A stretch of DNA of 64,000 bases from NCBI RefSeq assembly GCF_901709675.1, contig NC_051099.1, forward strand, positions 1,054,001 through 1,118,000. Direction: 5' to 3'. The notes below the pieces were generated by a model that searched no databases, was not told the DNA's origin, and saw nothing but the letters and a program-made list of their open reading frames with translations. The DNA comes from Syngnathus acus. Its lineage: Eukaryota; Chordata; Actinopteri; Syngnathiformes; Syngnathidae. The position numbers were made by a program, and so were the translations under genes. Positions 13,051 to 25,500 of this stretch are shown here, piece after piece; the stretch's first letter is position 1, and the number at the start of each line of letters is the position of its first letter.

Positions 13051-15409
13051 CGCGGAAGTGACAATGAGGTCATTTTGGTCTTCCATTGAAACAGTATGCA
13101 TCGTAAACAGGCAATCCAACGTGACCCATAACGTATTTGGGTTTGACGGAATAGAAATCGAGTGACGTCATCGGAGTCGTGTCAACTGATGTGACAGATG
13201 CATTAAGACAAATATGCACGCGTGAAACATGTTTTAAAAAAAAATATGGGGAAAAACAATTCACTAAAAAAGAGAAACTGATCGTTTATAGCACTGGAAT
13301 AATGTTATTGTAATGCATGCAAGATAAAACTTCTCTCAAATGAAAACAAATCATAATATTACGAATGTCTGGTTATTTAATCAGTATTTATTTTATATAT
13401 GGAGTCATATGCATGACCCAAAAATAACGTTTATGACTTACAGGAAAGAAGAGTTTGTTATCATTGATTGTAATGATTGCTGAAGTCGTGAACTATGATT
13501 TACGTAGAATAGATGGACTGTATCTTCACTCATTCCCAAATATGTTATTGTTTGAAACATTTGTGTCCCGGGCGACACATCGTTTGCTACATCATCTAGA
13601 AATTTGACATCGCCTTTGCTAATAACCTCCTTTGCGTGTCATCACCAAAGCATTTATAGTGAACAGTACAAGACAGATTGGCATCAAGGTGCATATCTTA
13701 ATTTACATGATAGAATTACAGTACAATTAGGATAGGATAACAACCCGCAAAGCTTCACGTCAGCATACCGTATCTAAAAAAAATGATTGGATGGGTTCCA
13801 GTTTATGAAAGTAGCTGCCATCGTCTTGAATATATGGTGCATGTTTCAGCAGAAAGTAACCAATATAAAATGAACTTCACAAATGCTGCAGGGTGCCCTT
13901 GATCGGGCTGCTCCCAGGTGTGAAAGCATGTCACTAAAGTGTGAAGTCATTCACAAACAGCAGATGTGCCCATATTGACCCCAGATTGGTTCAAAAGTGA
14001 TCGCTATGATGGATATCGAGCAATTATGCTGCAAATGCACTTTTTCTTGCTCACAAACATCTTGTGCTAATCTTAGATATTGAGTCTGTTGGCATGCAGT
14101 CTGTCATGTCAACGTGGCCTTGAACAAAATGTCTCGAAGGAGCGCCAGGGGAACGTCAGTGTTCTCATAAGGAAGAAAAAGACAACAATTGCGTTGTCTT
14201 CTTTCAAAATGGGAGTACTCTCGCCATTAATAGTAGTGGTAGTAATAGTAGTAGTAGTAGTATGTCGTCGAGGTAGAAGTAGGAGTAGTGTGTGCGCGCA
14301 TGCACCTCCCAATAGCTCTGTCATCATGATACACTCTTGCCCACTTATATTTAGCCAGTCCCTTCTAACCTGGTGTAACCTCGTGCTACTGTTTATACAA
14401 GATTCATTCAGGTCATTGGCCATATCGTAAACAGCAGAAGCATGAGCATGCCACGTTGCCACATTCTCTTTTTCTTCTTACTATTTACTGTTTCTAGCAA
14501 TTTGCATGATTAAAAAAAAGTCTGCCCTAAGTCCCGACCAATCAAAAGTTGCTGCTTTTTGCCCATCTTAATGCAGCACAAGTTGGAGTTTTTGTTATTA
14601 TTGCGGCACGGACCGACCGGCCTAAAGTTAGCAGAACTTGACTGGTTGAGCATGTTGGATGGTATCTCGCCTAGTAACCTTTGCACTGGTGTGACCTTTC
14701 ATCTTTGAACTCCAAGCCTGAATGCCACATAAATTGAGATACAATATCCTCCCTTTCATTCCTTCCCCCAACATGCTGAACTTTGCCCTTGAATCTTTTC
14801 ACAGAAATGTGGCTCCGAGAACTCTGTCCTTTGACCTGAGGTGGAGGGAAACATTTTGACCAACAAAAAAACATTTCACTATGATTTTATTTATGTTTGT
14901 GATTTAACACATTCTGTCAGGGACAGAGGAATAGCGGATTGTGCACCGTTGTTAACCGGCTGCTTGCAAACTTTGGCTCATTGCTAACAATTGTGGCTGT
15001 GAGCAACAAAAGACATTTACTCAAATGTGTGTCATTACTAGAAGGTTAATGGGAATTCAGCTCTTCTGGCATTTTAAATCTTGTCAAAAGCGCGGGCAGC
15101 AAAAGAATGGAAAGATTATTTTCAACACCAAAAACCCCGACAACAAACATGAGGTTACATCCTAACCTAGATTTTGCTTTACAAAAAATGTAAAGCTGAC
15201 ATAGCTTACAAGGGCAATAATAATAATAGTAATAATAAGGAGCTGTGTTGATGGAACTGGTAAGCGCAGGAAAGCATCCTGGCACAGACGTTAGCGCGAA
15301 AGAAGTGGCGAGTATTATTAGTGAAAAATAATACAATACACTTCTACTGTTTTCTATTGAACATTTACGAACGTCAACAAAAATCCGAATGGAAAACATG
15401 TGAATGCGG

Positions 15410-15639
15410 GGGTCAAAGGTTTGCTCTCCATTGGCCCAGCAGTGCAAACAGACGTGAGTTTAGATTCAGACGCCTGATTGTCTCCAAGGAAGAGAACCAG
15501 AGTGTCAGCAGACATTAACCTTTGACCTTTGTCTCCCCAGTTCAGGCACCCCCAAGGTTTAGGCCTGGCTCTCTGGGAGGAGGCAGGTGCAAGTAGCAAA
15601 GGGAATTTGGAAGTCACACCATACTGTAACCTTTGAACT
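15410..15639. promoter_or_regulatory. Cluster of three DR1-type nuclear-receptor sites
   Basis: Three direct repeats of AGGTCA-like half-sites spaced by one base lie within 230 bp: GGGTCA-A-AGGTTT at 15410-15422, the reverse of AGGTCA-A-AGGTTA at 15516-15528 and the reverse of AGTTCA-A-AGGTTA at 15627-15639. DR1 is the classical site for HNF4, PPAR/RXR and COUP-TF dimers. Function is inferred from sequence only. Confidence 0.35.
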
Positions 15640-16739
15640 GAAATCAGTATGGGACAGTTGTGACATTCCGCACAAACTGCAGAGAAGGTTCCTCTTCGGC
15701 CATATGACACTGCAAAACACAAGTGACAGGTGAAACCTAAATGAGTTTCACGACAAATATTTAAAAATACAGCGTATTTAGTTAAAGACCCAGATTCGGT
15801 GCCTCAAAATGAATTATGACAAGGTTAGCGAAAGAACTTAATGAACATAAAACACAATGACATTGCTTTTTTTTTTTTGGGTTCAGACACAGCAATGGAC
15901 TGATGATGAGTAGATTATTCATTAACGAGTGAAACTGTCTTCATTGGTGCAACAAAGCGTGGATGCCGAGGGGAAAAAAAAGCGCTTGACCTCTGTGCAA
16001 AATAAACAGACAAGAGTGATTATGACTGGATTATGGCAGACATGCTAAACAGCCATCTCAGTCATCTCGGTAAATATTCTGCTTTTGTCCTTGAAGTGTG
16101 TCAGAGAGATTAAACTGCGCCTGATAGACAATTCTCGTACAACGCCGCCGTCCGTCTCTCTGGATTTTCAATATTTTCTTGTCTGAGAAGTAATCAGCAC
16201 GATATGTTGAATTTTCACCCCCAGGAAAGCAAAATTGTATTTGACTGAGGTCATCATGAGGTGTTGAGAAATAGCTTGTGGGCCACTGACGCACAGACAG
16301 TTGATACTACAGTCCCCATCCAGGTATGTCAGTGTTATTTAGTTCAACAGCTTCGTGTTGGGTTTCTCTGCTGTGCTCGAGCATCAAATGGTCCAGACTT
16401 GACGTGCTGCTGCTTTTGCAAATTGATATCATGCCCTCGCAGTGAGTAAGGTGTCCTCTTTCCCATTCAACACTCGTTGACTCTACTGTTGCTGCTGCTG
16501 GCACATGATTGAGGCCGCGAGACCTTTTCCTTGGGAACAACAAACCAACAACAACAACACCAAAATAAAGACCATCCATTTTGTTAAAGATTATGACATG
16601 GCTCGGTTGATATTTAAATAGTCAGCACGACCCAAACACACACATTCTTAAGTTCTCAATTCTAGCAACACTTAGCAAAATGATCCATTTTCTAATATTC
16701 CTATAACCTAGTAAAAGCAAAGAGAAGGCAATTTTAAGG

Positions 16740-17060
16740 CGGATGGATGACAGCAGTGGGAATGTTTACATCTCCTCGCGCCTGTCCTCATATCTAACGC
16801 GCTTTACCCGGAGCCGCCTGTTCTGGAACGGAAAAAAATCAAGAGGAATTTTGGAGTTGTTTTGGATAACTGTCAAAGTACGGAGAAAACAGGTCACTGC
16901 GTAAGTGTAGCTGTCTCTCCGCGTTTGAGCGTGTTAGAGAGTTCACACGTGTGAATAGAAAAGCAGACAGGACTAGGCCGACCGACTCCTGCGTGAGCGG
17001 GCGGGCGGGAGTGTGCGTGAGTCGTGGTCCCCCCCCCTGCGCATGCACCGGCCCTGCATC
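16740..17060. promoter_or_regulatory. CpG-denser patch, candidate promoter
   Basis: CpG-rich for this region, with GCGGGCGGGCGGGAG-like text near 16995-17012. A plausible plus-strand splice donor (TGC followed by GTAAGT) lies at 16902/16903. In the frame that would join the first visible samsn1-like exon the upstream sequence has no ATG, so it could only be an untranslated exon for that gene. The link is speculative. Confidence 0.25.
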
Positions 17061-19190
17061 TTGTTGACCCAGTTGGTTCTCTTTGACTAATCCCCGGTGA
17101 TTCTGCGGGTGGTCTGGGAGGAGCTCTCCTCCAGTTTCCTGTGTATTTGAATATCAGATGGCAAAGGCGGGGCCATAGCACTGACAAGGGATTTGACCGA
17201 AATGCCTGCCAACACAAGCCTTTTTTTTTTTTTAGTTTCTCGCTTCATGAGCCCCGTGTCATTCCCTTGGCACACATAAATGCGAGCATTTCTTGCTCAC
17301 ATTGACCCACTGAATCAGCGTGACACTGATACTTTTCTTTGTGTGTGTGTGTATTTTCAAAGCTCTTGATCATGTACCCCTATAGTCAGATGTAAATGGA
17401 GTTTTCCCACTGACACACATGTGGAATGCGATTCTATTACTCATCTTTGAGATGATCCGATTCATCTTGGTGGCTCTTGTAACCTTACTCAACATCTGCA
17501 AGCATAATGACTCAGAGCTTAGAAAAAAAGACAAAAATGACAATTGATTCTATTTGAAACCCATTTTTGGTCACGCTGGATTCAGCAAAATCCCATTGAA
17601 GCCATATTGGGCTATGAGATCCTAACCCAAGTCAGCTGTGGAATGCATTTGGGTTACTATTGGGTTCACTCGACTTGAACTTTGGTTTGACACAGCGGGG
17701 GGGAAGCAAACGAGTCAAATATCAGGGACAGAGCTACTTTACCGTCACCCACGTACGGTGATCAGTTCGAACACAGCTCGCTGTCCCGAGGCCCTCGTCC
17801 TTCCTCCGCCCATCCACCACTTGCCGTTCCCACGGGGCCGTTAACATCCTATTGACCCTGCTCGCTCATTATCAGATCAGCATGGAACATGCTGGGGCAC
17901 TTTAACCCACACGCACACACACGGATAAGTATTTTGGCCTGCAAAGCTCCCTGCAACCACATTAGGATAGCGAGCTCGGCTGTGTGTTGTTGCGTTTCCA
18001 CGGAAGCGTTCATCAGTAGCTCAAGCGCCCATCGGTGCGTCTCCTTGGCAGATGCTTCCCCGTCCGTCTCTCCCTCCCTCGGGATGGCTTTGGCTTCAAC
18101 ATCCCCTTCTGACTGTCACTAAATGTGTTGACATAAATGTAGTGCAGCCACTAATGAGCTGCCGAGCAATGACAACTGTCAGCTCCTTAAGCCTTGTCAA
18201 TATAATACAAAGGTAAATTTCAGCTCATTATTCTTTGCATGGATTCAAATCAAGATGAATATTTTATTCCTTCTTTTTTTTTTAGACATTAGCTGCGTGT
18301 GACGACCTTTCCCAGCAATTGATATTCCTGACAAGTACGATCGTCATGTAGGCACAAAGCCAGCGCATCTAATGTTTATTGATAGCAAATCCGACATTGG
18401 CTGCGATTCTTTCAAGGCGCTCTGAGAAGGCTTAATTTTGGCATCTGCATACGGACGTGCGCGTGTTCCACTCGTGCGTACGTGCAGGCCGTCCGTGCGT
18501 GTTTGTTTGTGTCACACAAAAAACAGATTAACCAAAACACGGAGGTAAAATAAGCAGCCTGACCTTGCTCTGAAACTGAAAGGCAATCCTCGGAATGATC
18601 CGCGGGTCAGTAGCTTTGTCCTTCAGACAGTTAAAGTCTATCCTTCTCATCCCTTGCCTGCACCCCCACCTGTCTCTCTTATTCCTTTTTCTATCCCTCA
18701 CTCACTCTTTGCCACCCTTCTCAAGCACTTGCATTCATTTTATAGCACAAGTGCCTCAAGTCACACTTCTTCACCAGACACGTATATACACACGCACAGG
18801 AAATTTGATATGCATGTCATCTCTTCACATCTGTTCCTGGAGGAGCACGGCTGTTTATGTTATTTGAAGACATGATTGCTCCTCATGACAAGCCCTGATG
18901 GCTCTGATGTGTCCGATCTGCTACGACGCCTCAAAGGCAGATGATGCTAAGACAGCGGCAGACACTAGCTGTTTACATTCAACTTGAACCATTTGAGCTG
19001 TGAAATATTTCACGCTTCAACACTATTGCGACAAGAATGACATTTTTGAAATGACATTTTAATTGCTGCTACATTGAGCACTTTTTTTCCCTTCCAAATG
19101 GTCGTTTGGAAAGCATAAAAATATGAGCAGAGTTTGCAAAATAATTTGCAGGTTAGCCGCTGCTAACTGGCTGTGGAGTCACTTGATGAA

Positions 19191-19334
<144 letters not shown>

Positions 19335-22300
19335 ATTTAATTTGAAATAAATTGGCGACAAATGACATTCGTAGGAATGGTGAACTGAAGCCATTTACCA
19401 CTATATCACAGATTCAATGATTGACCCCGCCCTGCTGTTGCTTTTTCCAACTGTGACCTTTAACTGTGTCTGCTGCCCGCCAGGATAGATTTGCCTTGAT
19501 TTCTCTCTTGTGTTGTTTAGGATTTGTTGAGCCCGAAACACAAATGCGTAGCAACAATTGTAATTTGCCATCTCGGTGTATGCAAATGAGGTGACGGTGA
19601 CGGACTGATCGACTCCTGTACATACAAGCTGTCAATATGATTGTAAATAGAGTCGTTATGTTGAAAAATGCTGTTGCCTAAGCCTCCTTGTCAACCCCCA
19701 GCATCTCTGCCAAAGAATGACGGATCGATAGAAGAGTGGCGGCAGTGACGAAATAGAGAGATTCGGGATTTACATCGTCCCCTGACACGCTCATATAAAC
19801 GTGATAAAGAGACTGCACGGTGACAAGGACACCATTTCTCATTTAGTTCAGAGATTTGCCATCTCTGGCCGAGTCTCTTTTAGCAGAATTTCAGCATGAT
19901 AACCTTTGTGAATTATTTAGTTTATTGACCTCTGCGGGGATTTCATATGAAGGTCGTTTCCTGCTGGCAGAGCAAGCTCCAGCGGGGTCCTCAGGTGACA
20001 TGGCCAAGGTCGCCCGTCTCCCTCCAGTTAATAATATATTTGTCACACGCGGTGTTAGCCTCCGACACAGCGCTCCTGCCTTCCGCTTGATTAGTGCTAC
20101 CAATAAGGGCTGCCAAAGATAATAAAGTAGACATTGGCTTAAGGAGATGTGTCAAATGTCTACCGCCGCCGCTGCTGCGTCTTTCTCCGTCCCCCCCCCC
20201 CGCACACACACACACAAAAATTCACACCCTCTCCCTCCCTCCCTCTCTCTCTCTCTCTCCGCCTCCTCCCGTCTGTTCTCTTGTTTTATTGTTTCCGAGA
20301 TGAAGGTTAAAGGGAGATGCTGAACAGACAGAACAGCCCGAGGGCCATTGAGGGCCTGGCTGCAGTAGGCAGTGCTGTGGGTACCAGCAGCAGCAGCAGC
20401 ATTAGAGACCCCCCCCCCCCCAACACACACACCCACTAAGGATAGCTGTGATGTGTCAGAGGGGCATAAGGGCCAGTTGGCCGGAGCCACGGGGGCAAGT
20501 GGGTTATAGTGTCTGATGAACAAGGGTGGCAGGCTGGAGAGAGCTTCTGTTCCCTGACCACGCCTGTCACTGATAACACACAAATCTATGGAGTCTTATT
20601 AGCGCCCACAACAAAATAGTGCCCCTAGGTGAAACTGCGGGAGACTTATGGCAAAGGAGCAATACAGTAGCAAATATTTTCTGGTGCAGCGCACTAATGA
20701 AGTTTGTGGAGGCGGTGATGACAGAGAGAGAGCAGGGGGGGTTCAATCTTTAAGGGGTGAAGTAGCCTTAAGTGCAGTGTTATTGATTTGTTTGTATGAG
20801 TGCTGGTAATAATGGACAATTCAGGAGGACCTGCAATCACAGAAAGGTGGGAGAAAAGGTGGCACAGTCAAAACTCAGATGCAGTCGGCCTCCTTTTTGA
20901 CCTTTGTGCTCATTTACTATTTTCAAATACAAATATATACAAATGATTTTGTTGTCATGGTTTTAGTTAGCAACATTACAAGGTCATCATTGCAAAGAGT
21001 TCATTTTAATTATATATTGGTGAGTATTTAATTTTTTTTTTTTGCAATTCTCAAATACACTTTTAGACATGTAAGGAAATATTTATTTTTAAACTGTTCT
21101 TTGTCCATCAGCCTTGGCGTTGATATGCAAACCACAGTGTTCAAATTTGATGAAGGAAGGGCAACACTTTACTGAGTACCTTTCTACTTCCTGGATTATT
21201 TTTCACCAGGTCACGTTCAGGTGAAGCCAGATTATTCAACACCTGTGTGATATGGGCGATAAGCATTGACAATGATATCAGGCATTCATAGTGAATTAAA
21301 ATGCTGGAGCTTGTGCTCATAATTCCAAGAAACCTTTAGAATGGCGCAAAAGATTTGATTCATTTTCGAGACATTGGACTGGTTGCTAGCCATAACCAGA
21401 TAAAGATTTAGCTTTTTCAAAACTGTTTGATTATTAGGAAGTTTTGTCAGAAATGATCGGACTTTTAATACAATCTGATTATTGCAAAAAATATATATTA
21501 ATAAAATTAAAAAAGGTTTTCATTGCGTATGTGAATGAACACAATGTCATTTGTACCAGCAAGAAAGTCACGTATCCAAGCAAAGAAAAGGATCATTTGA
21601 GAAGAACACATTTAAGACAGTATCAGTACCAGGCTGATGAAAACATTCCCACCCAAAATTAAAAGTGGCTGGCGAGAGTGAGTCAAAATGGCAGGTTAAA
21701 TCTTCCAGAACATTAGCGTGATCTATGATTCAACTAGAGGAGGGACAAGGTACATTTTCTCTGAATGAATAGACTTGTTGAGTCTATTAATGACTTTCTA
21801 TTCTAGACCTTTTCTTCTATTATCGGAAATGCCCGACGCCATCCATTACCTGGCTGATTCCAATCTTATAAATCATTATTCTCATCCCCACCCCGACCGA
21901 CATGGCCATAGGCTCAATCCTATGAATCTTGTTTGCTAAATCCAGATTAACTTGTCCCATCTCTGTATCTATAGAACATATGAGGAGGATTAATGGGTAC
22001 AAGGCTTTTCATTATATAGCCGACAGATTTGTGTCTGACAGCATTAACATTCCAAAGACCTTACTTTCCCCATCTGTGCTTGAAGGCCCAAAATCACAAA
22101 CCTAACAGAGCAATATACCAAACAGTCCATTTGAAGATGTTGCCTGCTGATTGGACGCAAGCAGACACATTTAAGGTAGCCACAGAGCTCATTTGCAACA
22201 GGACAAGCCTATTATAACAGCAAATAAAACAATATTGATTTTCTTTCTCCTACGTGGCAATGGGTCTGTGCATCTTATTGATTCGGATCATGCACTTATC

Positions 22301-22576
22301 ACTCTAGAGCCAGAGTTTGCCAATGTTAAGCACAGGTCTCAGGTCTTAATTATTACGGTTCCGTGTCTAACGATGCTCAAGCAATATACCTGCATTTGAC
22401 CTCCTCTATTGACTGGATAAGAACAAAGATGTTGACCCAATGGCAAAGGATAACATTTTATTGTTCAATTATTTTCTAGCTAGGGCTGACCTTTGACTGA
22501 CTGACTGACATGTTTTGCGCTCATCTGGTTGGTGAAGATCCATTGATATACAGTGCGAGCGGGAAAAGTGTAACAC

Positions 22577-22590
22577 TGACCTTGTGACCT
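22577..22590 (-). promoter_or_regulatory. Perfect DR2 nuclear-receptor site
   Basis: TGACCT, two bases, TGACCT on the plus strand, i.e. AGGTCA-CA-AGGTCA on the minus strand. A perfect direct repeat with two-base spacing is a known binding site for retinoic-acid receptor / RXR dimers. A DR1-like pair (TGACCT-T-TGACTG) lies 90 bp upstream at 22487-22499. Activity is inferred. Confidence 0.4.
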
Positions 22591-25500
22591 CAAGTCACCG
22601 CTATGTTAATGCTAATGAAACTTACAATTTGTTTAACACCTTTCGCACTTCTTTCGGTCATGTGACATGAGATTTGTTCTTACAAACTAAACTCCATCTT
22701 TTGAACGTTTGGCTCGGAAAAGATTACGCTCCTCTCTGTAAGGATTTATAAAGCAATACTCGCCGAATGTACGGGGATCTCGGTCATCGATTAACGGGCT
22801 AAAAGGGAGCAATACCGCACAAGGTTCTGCTGTCAATCGTTGAATCTTGCTACGAGGTCAATCAATGGTTCCTCGCCGTGCTCTCCCTCTCTTGTTCTCT
22901 CTCTTTCCAGTGATCTTCTCAGATCAGTGGAGGAGGGAGAAAAATCAATGAAGTAAAGTAATCACTTGGCGGAAGATACAAGCGAGGCCCGAGGCCCGCT
23001 CGGCTACCTGAGTTCCATTTCACGCATCAGCGACTGCAACACAAACACACAGCGCTTGCTCGGGCTTCCATCTTAAACAACATGAGCAGCCCCTGCCCTT
23101 CCCTTCCCTGCCCTGCCCTGCCTTGCCCTGCCCTGCGCTCCACACTCCTTTGTGACCCAGAGGAAGCTCCCAGATTCCACTGCGGCGACTGACTAGCGGG
23201 CTATTGATCTGCAGTCTCGGTCAAGCCTGGCACGATCGGCCGCGGCGCATTTCCAAAATGTCAACTGTCGCAGCCATCATGGCTATGTGGCTCCTGATTA
23301 TTGATTATTCTGGATAATAAGCCATTTGAAGAATTAAAGTCATGTCGTCATTCTGGTGAGGTTGCCAGTCAACAACAAGGTAATCATGTCTTCTTGAAAG
23401 TACACGATGTGATCTACTACACCACCAAACGAAGCAGAAACATTCTTATTCATATAATAATAATAATTTAAGTAGTATTTATTAATTAGGTTAAGTTCAG
23501 CAACAGGTGGAATTTTTTTCTGAAACCTCGTGGCTATACTGTAAAACTGGTAAAACCTATTTTGGAAAAAACACACCATAAATGATCTGGGAAGGACAGC
23601 TGTTGAGGAAAAAAACAAAATATATTTAAAAAAAAACAAAAAAAACAGTACCACACTCAAAAAATGCAAGAATATACAGTACATATTTGCATTCGCGTGG
23701 CAGGTGATTAATAATTAAAATGCATCCATCAAAAAATGGATTATTTCTATTGCCATCATTTGAACGAATTTTATTGTGTCTTTTTGAACTCATTTCAACT
23801 TTTCACTCCTCACATTTGGAGCAGCACAAACAACCCCCTCCCTCCTCTTTACCTTGGGATGGCTTCAGAGAAGAGTGGCTGGAGAGTCACACTCGGTAGC
23901 AGGGCCAAGAGCCACAGGTGGCGATTTATTTGCTCAAATGCAAATGACTGCATCAAGTGAAGAAGTGCTGTACTAACAAAGGACCTGAGGGAGAGAGGAA
24001 CAATGTTTCACAGAGGTCAGGTTAAGAAGGGGATGGCCGGCCGCTGCATTAAATCCCATCCAGACATATTTCAGCGTGTCCTTAGGCCTCGCCAAGCATA
24101 CGGGGTCAACACGGGCCAGTCATTTGTGGCGAGGTTATCAATTTAATGCTGGCCTTTACAAGTTTACACTTGGGCAAGTGCAGAAGTCATGTTAAACAGG
24201 TAGCATCTGAATTCTTTTTTGTAATGCTGTTGAATCTTGAAGGAGGCGTGTCTGATCCAGTCTGGAGTCTGACCACAATTGCACAAAGAGGGTGGAAGAA
24301 GTGAATACTTTCTCACACAGCCTGATTCTGTTAGGCCACTCACTCAATCCCTGTCAGTACCTTACAGACACAACAGCAACGTGGGAAAATATTGCCCTTG
24401 ACAAAGAAGTTGGGTGCAACCTATTACCACCGGATTGTGACTTTTATACTGTAGTCTTCTGAGAAATGCTTGGTGGGCCATGTGTTTTTTTTTGCCCCGC
24501 TATATGAGGACATGGCCACTGTCAAGGTTGAGTGACGTTAACGTGGGGGGGGGGGGCAGATAACTCTGTCGCAAGCTGGTGAGTTTTCCTTTAGCTTATA
24601 GGCAGAAGATGTTCCTGAGTGGCACAGGGTCACCCTGATCTCTGATGACTCCTGTCTTCCCTCCTCCCTCCTTTTCCCCTCTCCTTGTCTATGTGTTTTG
24701 TGATGTTATCTTAAAGTGGCCTCCCACTCGCTGCTCTTCCCTGAAGCTGTCTGAACGCCGCCTCATTGTTTTTGTCCTAGCAGGCCTTTCGAAATGGGTA
24801 CGAGTGAATGTGGATGCACTCAAGTTGATCTTTGGTGGATCTGTCCGAGGCCAATTATACATGTACATTTTAATTTGATACAGATTTGTCTGTGTTTATG
24901 AAGTTTTACAAAGGACAGAAAGTTTGACCTTCTTTCAGGACAATGGCTTTGCTTCCAGCTGTGTGCCTTCCCATGGCTACACGTTCCGGTGTCACTTGTT
25001 TTTTTCCCCCTCACGTTGGGTCTGTTTATTTTCTATTCTGATCATGCAAGGTACTCGATTCCGCACAAATCAAGTACACCTTCAGATGTCGTTTCTCCAC
25101 GGGGGGGCTGAGTGATGGAGGAGAATATGCGGCGCCTCCTCATGAGGGCTCCGAAATTGATGTGGCCTTTTGGCTCTGGAGAGGGTGACCTTAAAAAAAA
25201 AATCAAAAACACTCAGCAAGCGGCGCAGCCACTGTCTCACTGCTGATCAATCTCAATCTTGCACTCAGCCTCCCTCAATGCTATTCAGACTCAGGAAGCT
25301 GTCAAAGACCAAGTGCTCTTGGCTTTAAATTCTTGATATCTGCGAGCAGGTAGAACGAATGCCACTGAGCACTGCGGGCAGATAAAGTGCAATTGGTTGA
25401 ATATTGAGAGAATGTCTAGTGCGTAACTACATTAGAGTCAGATAGTGAGACAGCACTGATGGAGAAAGAAAGCCATTAGAGAGGTATGAAGTGGCAGACA

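Larger units (their letters stand above)
8804..19190. other. Gene-poor non-coding stretch, middle part
   Basis: No supported coding exon. Contents include a CA repeat (12082-12114), an AGT-type repeat near 14232-14270, two CpG-denser patches (about 12600-13050 and 16740-17060) and a group of three DR1-type nuclear-receptor sites at 15410-15639. The ORFs over the CpG patches do not resemble any family I know and overlap on both strands, so I leave them out. Confidence 0.6.

Noticed and set aside
12597-13119. ORFs of 109-158 aa on both strands over the CpG patch
   Set aside because: No family resemblance, low-complexity Arg/Gly and Pro/Ser runs, and mutual overlap on opposite strands; better explained by high GC reducing stop codons.
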